Under the pieces are notes generated by a model. It was not told the origin of the DNA. It made no database searches and worked only from the letters and a program-made list of their open reading frames with translations. Both the position numbers and the translations under genes were made by a program. From Cochliopodium minus (taxonomy: Eukaryota > Discosea > Himatismenida > Cochliopodiidae), in the NCBI GenBank assembly GCA_024220525.1, contig JAMYWO010000040.1:171735-209472 (forward strand): a stretch of DNA of 37,738 bases. The letters are read 5' to 3'. Of this stretch, positions 22,674 to 33,363 are shown one piece after another (position 1 is the stretch's first letter; each line of letters starts with the position of its first letter).

Positions 22674-23361
22674 AGTGAAGGTTTTTTACGATTCACCAAT
22701 CTCAATTTCACAGAAAAATTAATCACTTAATTCATTTTGAAAATATAAAATAAAAAATTGAAAGAAAAAACTGGAAATAAATTAAAACCCCAAAAATGAT
22801 TGAAGATTTGAGAGAAGATGAGATAATGGCTTGTTTGAATTGCAGAAAAAATCATAAGAAATGTGATAAAAAGAAACCTTGCACCAATTGTGCCAAGAAA
22901 AAAATAGAATGTATTATAAATCAAAAAAGAAAGCCAACAGGTAAAGATATTTCAAGATTTCATAAAGAAATTGTTAACATTCTTCATTTATAACTTTAAA
23001 GGAAGACCAGTAAAATACTCAGATAAAAGATTGAGATATGGAATTATTATTTGTGAGAAATGTAACTCTAAAAATGAGATGATTGCAAAATTTTGTATTG
23101 AATGTGGTATGAAAAATAATTTATATATTCCCTCCTTATAACTTTTTTTTCATTTCCTCAAAAAAGGATATAAAATATCAGATCAAATGATCTGCAAAAT
23201 AAATGAATTGAGCAAAGAAAATGAATTTTTGAAAAGAAAAAATCAAGAATTAAGCGATAATCTTCAACTCAGAAAATCATTGAGTAAATTAACCATAATT
23301 AACATTTTTGATAACTAATATAATTAATTCCATTCAAACAGGCACAGATTTGTGGTTTATG
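22674..23361. repeat. Direct repeat copy 1 (promoter plus DNA-binding half of ZP8)
   Basis: 688 nt match 24385-25072 at a constant offset of 1711 with one substitution seen (C at 23294, T at 25005). The block starts in the spacer about 120 nt before the ATG. It covers the zinc cluster, GRP motif, ribbon and coiled coil with their introns, and stops inside the first PAS exon. Confidence 0.9.
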
Positions 23362-24271
23362 ATGAAATTGGTCTTTCCTATTGAATGGAATTCCAAAACC
23401 ATAGTACCTTCTTATATTTTAGGTAAACTTTACAAGAATATTTAAAGTTTTTAAAACTTAATTATTTAATTTTTTAAATAGAAACATCTCAAAGCTTCAC
23501 AAACTTGCTCGGTTATGAACACATGGAACTCAACAATTTCTCCTTTCCCAATCTCATTCCTGCAAAAATGAAAAAAACTTTTGCACAAGAACACTACAAC
23601 TGCATTTTCAAGATAGAGAAAGTGAAGGGGTTGATGTGTCAAAAACTTTTCCACCAAAGAGATTTTTGTGTGAAACACACCGATGGGCATTTAATAAAAA
23701 TGTTTGCGAACATAAATATTTATCTCGTAAAAAAATTTTTAATGAAATTGAAACTTTAATTTTAAATAATTTTTAATTTTAGGATCCTTACACATCCCTA
23801 CCTTCCACTTCTACTATTCATGTTCTTGATGTTTGTTGTGATGTTGAGGATAGTTCGATGTCCAATAATATCTTACCAAAGGTTCACACTCTCACTTTCC
23901 AATGTGGTGAAAATGATCCTATTCCTCCTTTCATCAAAGAACACTCTGAAAGTTCCTTTAATAATAACATTAATAACAATCCCAACAATAATTCCAACAC
24001 TAGAAATAATAACAACAATAATAATAACTTAAATAATAACAACAATGCTTTAAACAATTTTAATAATGTAAATAACATAAACATAACTTATAATAACAAT
24101 TTTAACAATAGTAATAGTATTATGATTAATTCTGATTTTAATTTAATCATTGAAAAGGAAATTGAGAATGTGGGAGATGTTTTCAACTCTTTGAATGAAA
24201 ATAACTTTCTTTCTACTTCCATTGATCTCAATTTTTCAATCAATGATGAAAATTTCTTCACTAATTTTTGA
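22796..24271 (+). CDS. ZP8: Zn2Cys6-zinc ribbon-coiled coil-PAS putative transcription factor
   Basis: Exons 22796-22940, 23002-23106, 23167-23283, 23342-23422, 23482-23726 and 23783-24271 close to about 393 aa. The zinc cluster is in one exon (CLNCRKNHKKCDKKKPC, CAKKKIEC), with KRKPTGRP across the first intron. Further parts: ribbon CEKC...CIECG, coiled coil, PAS (TDLWFMMKLVFP, VPSYILE, FTNLLGYEHMELNN, HTDGHLIKM, INIYLV), post-PAS HVLDVCCDVED and LTFQCGENDPIPP. The tail has Asn-runs and ends NDENFFTNF-stop. The DNA-binding half and the promoter-proximal 120 nt are copied almost exactly in ZP9. Confidence 0.88.
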
Positions 24272-24384
24272 TTTTCCTTTCTTTTCTTGTAAAATAAAAA
24301 TAAATAAACCATTTTAAAAAATCTTTGAGAATTATTTTTAGAAGTGATTCTTTTCTTATTTTAAAAAGTTTTGAGTTCTCATTG

Positions 24385-25072
24385 AGTGAAGGTTTTTTAC
24401 GATTCACCAATCTCAATTTCACAGAAAAATTAATCACTTAATTCATTTTGAAAATATAAAATAAAAAATTGAAAGAAAAAACTGGAAATAAATTAAAACC
24501 CCAAAAATGATTGAAGATTTGAGAGAAGATGAGATAATGGCTTGTTTGAATTGCAGAAAAAATCATAAGAAATGTGATAAAAAGAAACCTTGCACCAATT
24601 GTGCCAAGAAAAAAATAGAATGTATTATAAATCAAAAAAGAAAGCCAACAGGTAAAGATATTTCAAGATTTCATAAAGAAATTGTTAACATTCTTCATTT
24701 ATAACTTTAAAGGAAGACCAGTAAAATACTCAGATAAAAGATTGAGATATGGAATTATTATTTGTGAGAAATGTAACTCTAAAAATGAGATGATTGCAAA
24801 ATTTTGTATTGAATGTGGTATGAAAAATAATTTATATATTCCCTCCTTATAACTTTTTTTTCATTTCCTCAAAAAAGGATATAAAATATCAGATCAAATG
24901 ATCTGCAAAATAAATGAATTGAGCAAAGAAAATGAATTTTTGAAAAGAAAAAATCAAGAATTAAGCGATAATCTTCAACTCAGAAAATCATTGAGTAAAT
25001 TAACTATAATTAACATTTTTGATAACTAATATAATTAATTCCATTCAAACAGGCACAGATTTGTGGTTTATG
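24385..25072. repeat. Direct repeat copy 2 (promoter plus DNA-binding half of ZP9)
   Basis: Counterpart of 22674-23361; one C/T difference observed over 688 nt, located in an intron. Confidence 0.9.
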
Positions 25073-25966
25073 TTGAAATTGATCTTTCCAATCAATGGAA
25101 AAATTGATGGAATAATGCCTTCATACATTATGGGTAAACTTTTTGTAAATAGTTGTTAATGAAAAACACTTAATAATTCTTAATTCTTTCTTAAATTAGA
25201 AACATCACAAAGTTTTTCAAATTTGTTAGGTTATGAATACATGGAACTTAACAATGTCTCTTTCCCTCGTCTTATCCCTGGAAAGATGAGTATGAAACCA
25301 ATTCGCACTCAATATGATCCGGTTTTCAAAATTGAGAAAGTGAAGGGGTTGATGTCCCAAAGACTCTCTCATCAAAGAGACTTTTATTTGAAACACACAA
25401 ATGGACATTGTCTCAAGCTTTTTGCAAACATAAATATCTATCTCGTAAAAAAAAAAGAAAAATATTATTTATATTACTTATTAAATAGAATAAAATCTGA
25501 TGTTTTGAATGAATTAATTTAGGATCCTTTCACATCTCTTCCCGCCACTGCAACTGTTCACGTTCTAGACGTTTGTGACTTTGTTGAAGAGAAATACATT
25601 CCCGATCATTTTTCAAAGCCTCACACTCTCACTTTCTATTGTGATGAAGGTATTGTTCCTCCATTCATCAAAAAACATTCCAAAGAATACATCAACATGA
25701 ATTACAACCCCAACACTCTTGTTAATAACAACTATAACAATACTTTAAACAGTTTTAATAATATAAATAACATAAACATAACTTATCATAACAGCTTCAA
25801 CAATAGCAATAGTAATATTGACAATTCTGACTTTAATTTAATCATTGAAAAAGAAATAGAGAATGTCGGAGATGTTTTCAACATACCCAAAGAAAATAAC
25901 TTTCTTTCTACTTCCATTGACCTTAATTTTTCGATGAATGATGAAAATATTTTTAACAATTTTTGA
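24507..25966 (+). CDS. ZP9: Zn2Cys6-zinc ribbon-coiled coil-PAS putative transcription factor, near-duplicate of ZP8
   Basis: Exons 24507-24651, 24713-24817, 24878-24994, 25053-25133, 25200-25444 and 25523-25966 close to about 378 aa. The zinc cluster, GRP motif, ribbon and coiled coil are identical in sequence to ZP8. From the PAS domain onward it diverges: MLKLIFPINGK, PSYIME, SNLLGYEYMELNN, LIPGKMSMKP and a shorter tail. Parts of the tail stay close to ZP8 (DFNLIIEKEIENVGDVFN and NFLSTSIDLNFS). It ends NDENIFNNF-stop. It therefore probably reads the same DNA site as ZP8 through an altered sensor or dimer domain (inference). Confidence 0.88.
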
Positions 25967-26116
25967 TAATCCTTTGTATAAAAAAAAACATTGATTCAAA
26001 GTATTTAGAATTCGAGAAATTTTGTTTCAATTTTTGTAATTAACGACGATAGTTTTTCGAATTTTCTTCTTTGAAAAATAATAATTTTTTTTGAAAGAGG
26101 AAATTTTTTCTTCCAA

Positions 26117-26185
26117 CAAAGAGGAATTTACAGAGGAGGTTCCTCCTCTTTGATTAAAATAATTTTTGATCAAAAAAAAAAATTA
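26117..26185. promoter_or_regulatory. Two potential hairpins upstream of ZP10
   Basis: CAAAGAGGA (26117-26125) pairs with TCCTCTTTG (26144-26152), and inside it GAGGAGG-TT-CCTCCTC forms a competing tight stem. Immediately after, AATAATTTTTGATC pairs loosely with the following A-rich TTATT stretch. The G+C of the first hairpin stands out from its surroundings. Function unknown; it could be an operator-like inverted repeat or a 3'-end structure of ZP9. Confidence 0.35.
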
Positions 26186-26311
26186 TTCATTGGAAAATGG
26201 ATAGAAATCTATGGTTATTGGTTCACTTAATTCTGTTCCAAAAAAAAAAAATTTTTTTATGACAACAGTAGAATTAAAATTTAATTTTATTTAAATTAAT
26301 TAAAAAAAAAA

Positions 26312-27997
26312 ATGAATGTGGCTTTTGATTCCAACATAATGGATACAGTGGCTTGCTTGAATTGCCGAAAAAATCATCGTAAATGTGATAAACAAAAACC
26401 ATGCAGCAATTGCGTGAAACATAAGATAGAATGTATGATTAATCCAAAGAGAAAACCGATTGGGCGTCCAACACCACAAAGTAAGAGAAAAATAAATAAG
26501 AATTCAAGAATTATAAAGAGATTACAAAATATAATAACAATCAATTCCCTTTTTACAATGATTAATCGTTCAAAATAAACATATTTTTTTCTCAACAAGA
26601 TAATAATATCAAAAAGACAAGATTCTACATAGATATAGAATTAAAATGTGAAAAATGTGATAAGGAATGTGATGTTGATTCCAAATTTTGTTCTCAATGT
26701 GGATCCAAGCTCCCAGAGCCTGTGAATTATAAGATGGATCAGCTAATAATGGAAAATGAAATGCTGAAGATGAAAAATGAGATGTTGATGAAGAATATCA
26801 TTCCAAATAAAGAAGAAAGTAAGTATAAATAAAATTTATTTTATGATGTATTATTCATAATGTGAAAGATGGAGAATCTCCCATACCCATATAATAATAT
26901 ATAAAGCGAATATATAACGCATATTTTTGAATTATAATCAATTTTATAATTTATCATTTATTTTTGTAAAGAAATGGAAGATATGTGGATGATGATCAAG
27001 ATATTCTTCCCCAAAGATGCAAAGGGAGTCTATCCACCACCAGCATTCATCCAAGGTAAAAATATTGAAAACATTATTTTTTTATTAAAAATTAATAAAT
27101 AAAATAAAATGAATTAAATTTAAGAAACATCACCTAGCTTCTTAAAAGCTTTGGGTTACAATTCTTTGAACAACTTTTATTTCCCTAAACTCATCGCCAA
27201 CAAAATGCAACAAAACGTGGACGAAAAAGAAATAAAAATAGGATTCAACTTGGAGAGGGTCAGTGGACTCATGGTAAACAAGCTCCTATTCAAGCAAGAG
27301 TTTTATTTGAAGCAACAAAACGAAAAATTCATGCACGTAGATATAAACATAACCTGTTACATTGTAAAAAAAAAATTTATTAATTATTGTGAGATTTTGG
27401 TTACAAAATTTATTAATTATTTCAATATTTTTAAGTAAATAAAATTTATTTTAATATTTTTTAGGATATAAAATTTTTGTATTTATATTTTTTTTTTGAA
27501 AGGAACCAATGACTCATTTACCCACTTTTGCCACTTTGAACGTAGTAAAATTTTATGAGAAAGACATTGAAGAATGCAATGTTCCCTCCAAATACATCCT
27601 CCAAAAAGATTTCACCCTTTTTCTCGACGCCAATGACGACATCCCTCAATTCATGGGAGTCAACCCCTTGAAGAACATTAACAATCCTAACCTCGTCTAC
27701 CAGAAAAGAAAACTTTTAGATTCTCTTAAAAAATTTAGCTTGAATCCCAACAATAATAACACTGGGAATATCAATATTAATAGTAACTTTAATTTGAATT
27801 TGGACAAGGATTTCTTTAGTTTGACTCAGGATATCTTTTTGAGTGACAACACTGTTTTTAGTTCAGAGTTTAACATCAACAATTTCCTTTTGAATTCTTC
27901 CACTGCCTCCAATAAGGATGGCAAGAGAGAGAATATTGGTAATGAGAATGTTGGGAATGATGGTGAAGATTTCTTTTCCAGTTTTTTGAATTCTTAA
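26312..27997 (+). CDS. ZP10: Zn2Cys6-zinc ribbon-coiled coil-PAS putative transcription factor
   Basis: Exons 26312-26480, 26600-26818, 26972-27055, 27125-27363 and 27503-27997 close to about 401 aa. The zinc cluster lies in one exon (CLNCRKNHRKCDKQKPC, CVKHKIEC) with KRKPIGRP directly attached. The second exon has no ATG but holds the ribbon (CEKC...CSQCGSKLPEP) and a Met/Glu/Lys coiled coil. PAS: EDMWMMIKIFFP, YPPPAFIQE, SFLKALGYNSLNNF, FMHVDINITCYIV. Post-PAS: TLNVVKFYEKDIEECNVP and FTLFLDANDDIP. The terminus is FFSSFLNS, an off-pattern version with three extra residues. A decoy TTAGGAT acceptor lies at about 27461-27467; it mimics the family junction but breaks frame. Confidence 0.85.
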
Positions 27998-28105
27998 TTC
28001 CCCATTAAAATTCTTTTTGTATATAAAATTGATGTTTTCTCTTTTTATTCTTTTTTCGTTAGAAGATTAAAAAAATAAAAAAAAATTCAAAAAAAAAAAA
28101 AAAAA

Positions 28106-29825
28106 ATGGAGGATAATAATTTGAATAAAGAAAGGAGAGATATAATAGCTTGTTGTAATAATTATCATATTTTCCTAAATTTTTAAAACCATTTTTTAAT
28201 ATACAAGTGAATTGCAGAAAGAATCACAAGAAATGCGATGGATTGAAACCTTCTTGTACATATTGCATACAAAGAAAATTTGAATGTATTACAGATAACA
28301 AGAGAAAACCAACAGGAAGACCTCCCAAATCAAAAACAGAAGAAAATCAACCCAAAAAATTGAAAAAAACAAAGAATACCACAAAAGAAAACAAAAAATC
28401 AATCAAATTTGAATTCAAATGTGATAATTGCAAATCTGTTCAAGATACTATCGCCAAATTTTGTAATCAATGTGGTTCAACTATGCCTTTATCTATCGAA
28501 AGTGAGAATTTACAATTAAAGAAGATGGTTTTTGATCTCAAAGAAGAAAATAATGAATTGATCAAAAGAAACAAAGAATTGACGAGAATCATTGATATCA
28601 AAACTAACAGTAATTTTAAAAAAATATTCAAAAAAAAAAAATCTTAAAATATAATAACATAATACAATCATAATTTGATCTCATTCTCGAATATAATAAA
28701 GGAATTATAAAATAAAAAGAAAAAGAGGAAATATATTATAAAATTATAAAAAGTTCCTCAAAATTCCTCAAAAAAATTATTTTTAGATTTTTAGATTATT
28801 TTTTTCTTTTCAAAGATGAGATTTGGGTTATTGCAAGAATAATAGTTCCTAATGATGGAAAACCACCATCACATCCAATCCCCTCATTCATAATGGATTA
28901 TTCAGAAGGATTTAGAAATTTGGTAGGATATGAACAACTGGACAATCTTCCACTTAATGATTTGACTCCCAATGCAGTAATCCAAAAGATGAAATGTTAT
29001 AATCAAGATAATAAGAAATTTGGATTTAAAATAGAAAGACACAAGGGGACAATCAACAAAAAAATAACGAATTATCACAACACTTATCTAAAGTATTTCT
29101 TTTTTTTTAATAATCTTTCAATTATACTAAAAATTCTTTTCTTTTCTTTTTTTAAAAAAGGCATGCTGATGGACATTGTGTATATTCTAACTTATCATTT
29201 TATTTTTAATTATACCTTTTTCTTTTTTTAATTCTAGATACATTTTAAATCCCATTTCACATTACATTTGGATTCAAAAACTTGCGTTCCAAGTCTTGTT
29301 TCATTGAAAGTGCTCGAAATAATTAATCTTCATTTAGACGAAAGCGAGATCGTTTTCGATCATCCTCCAATAATGACTTTTCATCTGGGAGAAGACGAAG
29401 AATTGCCTGTAAATTTCTTTTAAAAAATTATTAATGTTGATAAAAAAGTTATTTATTTCAACAATAAGGATTTTTTTAGCCGAAACTCTCATTTCACTAG
29501 TAAAAATACAGGTTATCTAGTCCCTTTTAGCTCCACAAATCCTCCAAGATTCCATAATAACATTCTTATTAATAACAACATAAACAACCATAACATCATA
29601 AACAACCATATAACAAATAATAACTCCATTCCAAACAATACCAATCTTACCTTTGTAAACAAAACAACAAATAATGTGAATAATACAAGTCAGATTCACT
29701 TAAACAATGATTTTTTACGTTCTCCTATTTGTGAATCTTCTCCTTCTCCAAATAATTACATTGTTCCTTTAAATTCTTACAATTTTGAAGGTTTTGATAC
29801 TGATTCTTTTTTCAATTTGTTTTGA
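28106..29825 (+). CDS. ZP11: Zn2Cys6-zinc ribbon-coiled coil-PAS putative transcription factor
   Basis: Exons 28106-28154, 28208-28609, 28816-29092, a 19-nt exon 29161-29179, 29238-29408 and 29469-29825 close to about 424 aa. The first intron cuts inside the first C-x2-C of the zinc cluster. The next exon carries CRKNHKKCDGLKPSC, KRKPTGRPPK and ribbon CDNC...CNQCG. PAS: EIWVIARIIVP, PIPSFIMDYSEGFRNLVGY, FKIERHKG, and the 19-nt exon HADGHC. Post-PAS: SLKVLEIINLHLDESEI and MTFHLGEDEELP. The tail is His/Asn-rich with NNxNNH repeats and ends DTDSFFNLF-stop. About 235 nt of the ribbon exon match ZP12 and ZP13, and the last 257 nt match ZP12 with one difference seen. Confidence 0.87.
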
Positions 29826-31405
29826 TTAAAATTAAATTTATAAAAATAAAAATGCTAGATAATAATTTGAATAAAGAAAGAAGAGATATAATAGCTTGTT
29901 GTAATAATCACTCATATTTTTCCTTGATTTATAACCCTTAATACATTTTATAAAGCAAATTGCAGAAAACATCACAAGAAATGCGATGGATTGAAACCAA
30001 AATGTTCATATTGCATACAAAGAAAAGTGGAATGTCTCACAGATAAAAAGAGAAAACCAACAGGAAGACCTCCCAAATCAAAAACAGAAGAAAATCAACC
30101 CAAAAAATTGAAAAAAACAAAGAATACCACAAAAGAAAACAAAAAATCAATCAAATTTGAATTCAAATGTGATAATTGCAAATCTGTTCAAGATACTATC
30201 GCCAAATTTTGTAATCAATGTGGTTCAACTATGCCTTTATCTATCGAAAGTGAGAATTTACAATTAAAGAAGATGGTTTTTGAATTGAGAGAAGAGAATA
30301 ATGAATTGATTGAAACAAACAAAGAATTGATCAAAAATCAAATCAGTAAATTATTTTTTTTAATAAATTATTAAGTTCCTATTTTTAAAAAAAGTTCCTC
30401 AAAGTTCCTGATTATTATAATTTAAAAAAATTTTTCAAGATGAGATTTGGGTAATAGCAAGACTAGTTCCCCCAAAAGATGAAAAACCACCACCCTTTCC
30501 GATTCCAGCATACATAATGGATTATTCAGAAGGTTTCAAAAAATTGATGGGAAACCAACAACTTGATAATCTTCCACTAACAAACTTGATCCCTGAAGTC
30601 ATAGTCCAAAAGATGAAATCAAAAAATCATCACAAAAAATCAGCAAGTTTTAATATTGAAAGATGCAAAGGGAGAATAAATAAAAAAATGACACACCAAG
30701 AAAAGATTTACCTAAAGTAAAATAATTTCTTTTTTCTTTGTTTAGTAATAACTTTTTTTCAAGACATGCTGATGGACATTGTGTAAAAAAAAAAACCCAA
30801 ATTTTTTCTTCAATTATTTAAATTCTTCTATTAAATTAAGATACACCTGGAAACTTTAATTACTTTCCATTTAGACCCAGTTACAAACATTCCTTACCTT
30901 ATTTCTTTTAAAATTCTCAAAATACTCAACCTTAAATTGCATGAAAGGGAAATTGATCAAGAATTATTTCCTCCATTAATGACTTTTCATCTTGACGAAA
31001 ACGAAGATTTACCTGTAATTTCTTTAAAAATTAATTTGAAAGAATTTAAAAGAATAAATTTTTTAGGGTTTCTTCCACCAAAACTCTCGTTATATAACAA
31101 AAAATACTGGCTTTTTAGCTCCTCCTTCCAAGTTCAAAAACATTGTGATTAATAACAACATAAACAACCATAACATCATAAACAACCATATAACAAATAA
31201 TAACTCCATTCCAAACAATACCAATCTTACCTTTGTAAACAAAACAACAAATAATGTGAATAATACAAGTCAGATTCACTTAAACAATGATTTTTTACGT
31301 TCTCCTATTTGTGAATCTTCTCCTTCTCCAAATAATTACATTGTTCCTTTAACTTCTTACAATTTTGAAGGTTTTGATACTGATTCTTTTTTCAATTTGT
31401 TTTGA
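29569..31405. repeat. Near-identical 3' tails of ZP11 and ZP12 (29569-29825 / 31149-31405)
   Basis: 257 nt at a constant offset of 1580 with one difference seen (A at 29773, C at 31353; Asn versus Thr). The exons just upstream are much less similar, which suggests conversion or selection limited to the tail and terminus. Confidence 0.85.
29852..31405 (+). CDS. ZP12: Zn2Cys6-zinc ribbon-coiled coil-PAS putative transcription factor
   Basis: Exons 29852-29900, 29956-30345, 30440-30716, 30764-30782, 30841-31014 and 31067-31405 close to about 415 aa. Same plan as ZP11: CRKHHKKCDGLKPKC, KRKPTGRPPK, CDNC...CNQCG, EIWVIARLVPP, PIPAYIMDYSEGFKKLMG, HADGHC, ILKILNLKLHEREI, MTFHLDENEDLP. It ends DTDSFFNLF-stop. 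The start codon lies only 26 nt after the ZP11 stop. The DNA-binding exon is almost that of ZP13 and the tail almost that of ZP11, whereas its PAS exon is distinct from both. Confidence 0.87.
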
Positions 31406-31497
31406 TTAAAAGTATTAAAGAAATAGCTTTCCTCAACATCTCTTTTTTTTTCAAATATTATTAAAATGAATAAATGTGCAAAAATTCAAAAAAAAAA

Positions 31498-33184
31498 ATG
31501 GAAGCAAATTTGAAAAAAGAAAGAAGAGATATTATCGCTTGTTGTAATTATTACTCATATTTTTCCAAAAAAAATTAACCTGAAGATTTAAAGTGAATTG
31601 TCGGCAACATCACACGAAATGCGATGGATTGAAACCAAAATGTTCATATTGCATACAAAGAAAAGTGGAATGTCTCACAGATAACAAGAGAAAACCAACA
31701 GGAAGACCTCCCAAATCAAAAACAGAAGAAAATCAAACCAAAAAATTGAAAAAAACAAAGAATACCACAAAAGAAAACAAAAAATCAATCAAATTTGAAT
31801 TCAAATGTGATAATTGCAAATCTGTTCAAGATACTATCGCCAAATTTTGTAATCAATGTGGTTCAACTATGCCTTTATCTATCGAAAGTGAGAATTTACA
31901 ATTAAAGAAGATGGTTTTTGAATTGAGAGAAGAGAATAATGAATTGATTGAAACAAACAAAGAATTGATCAAAAATCAAATCAGTAAATTATTTTTTTTC
32001 AATATTGAGGAACATAATATAATCAATAAATAATTCCTCATATTTTAAATTAAATCCTCGAAACTAATAATTATGGATTTATCATCCTTTAACAATCCAA
32101 AAATTGAAATTATATTTAAATAATAGATGAAATTTGGGTAATGGCAAGGATTATCCCTCCCAATGATGGAAAACCACCACCATTTCCAATTCCTGCTTTC
32201 GTAGTTGATTATTCAGAAGGATTCAGCAAATTATCAGGATATGAACAACTGCACGACTTTCCCTTCCACGACTTGATCCCTAACATCATTCTCCAAAAAA
32301 TGAGGAGGTTTCATCAAGAAGGCAAAAGACCCGATTTTAAAATAGAAAGGCACAAGGGAATCATCAACAAAAAAATAACGAATCAAGAAAGTAATTATTT
32401 AAAGTAATAACCTTTTTTGTTAATTTTTTTTTTTTTGAATTTTTAATTTTTTTTTTTCTTTATAAGACATGCTGATGGACATTGTGTAAAATCAAAATCC
32501 AAAAATTTTTTAACTTAATTTTTTTAGTTGATTTATGTTTTTTTCTTTTTAATTTTTTCTTTTAAATTTAAGATTCATTTTGAATCTATTTTCACTTTAC
32601 ATTTGGACCCAATTACGTTCATTCCCTATCTCATTTCTTTGAGAATTCTCAAGATCATCAACCTTCATTTGGAAGAGAGTGAAATAATACACGATGGTCC
32701 ACCAACAATGACATATCATCTTGACGAAGACGAAGAACTTCCTGTAAAACTTTTAAAATTAATTTTTCATTAATAATTTTTTAAATATTTATTAAAAAAA
32801 TATTCTTAATAGGTATTTTTCCACCCTAATCCTCGCTATACAAGCAAAAACTCTGGTTTCTTCCATCCTCTCCCTTCTACTCCTAAATTCAACAATAATT
32901 TCCTTATTAACAATAACATCAACAACCACAATATAATAAACAACCACATTGTTAATAATGGCAGCAATGGAATAAATTTATTTAATGGTCCTAATAATAA
33001 CTATAATAATGTAACTTTTGTAAATAAAACAACAAATAATGTGAATAATCCCAATCATATTCAGATACACAGTGATTTTTTACAGTCTCCTATAATTGAG
33101 TCGTCTCCTTCTCCAAATAATTACATTGTTCCTTTAACTTCTTACAATTTTGAAGGTTTTGATACTGATTCTTTTTTCAATTAG
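31498..33184 (+). CDS. ZP13: Zn2Cys6-zinc ribbon-coiled coil-PAS putative transcription factor with clipped terminus
   Basis: Exons 31498-31543, 31594-31983, 32127-32403, 32467-32485 (19 nt), 32573-32743 and 32813-33184 close to about 424 aa. The DNA-binding exon matches ZP12 closely (CRQHHTKCDGLKPKC, KRKPTGRPPK, CDNC...CNQCG). PAS: EIWVMARIIPP, PIPAFVVDYSEGFSKLSGY, FKIERHKG, HADGHC. Post-PAS: SLRILKIINLHLEESEI and MTYHLDEDEELP. The tail keeps YIVPLTSYNFEGFDTDSFFN but stops there: a TAG at 33182-33184 replaces the TTG of ZP11/12, so the final LF is missing. Confidence 0.86.
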
Positions 33185-33363
33185 TTTTTGATATTTTTCA
33201 AATAAATTTTGTATTTTAATTTATCTCTTTTTCAAAACAACAATTGGAAATCGCTTTCAATTTGACTTTAAATCAATGAAATATAATTCACTTTAATTTT
33301 AGTTTTCTGAATCTTGTTTTGTTCAATAAAAAATATGAAAGAATATCAAAAATAAAAAAAAAA

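Noticed and set aside
23884-24312. Minus-strand Leu-rich ORFs opposite the ZP8 tail, suggesting membrane peptides
   Set aside because: Antisense translation of Asn codon runs (AAT/AAC) gives Ile/Leu/Val runs; an artefact.
22440-24635. Conserved minus-strand ORF MIYNTFYFFLGTIGARFLFI duplicated at 22727 and 24438
   Set aside because: Conservation comes from the sense-strand duplication of the zinc-cluster exon.
29557-33000. NNxNNH repeats in the tails considered as a CRISPR-like or regulatory array
   Set aside because: They are in-frame codon repeats in exons without regular spacers.
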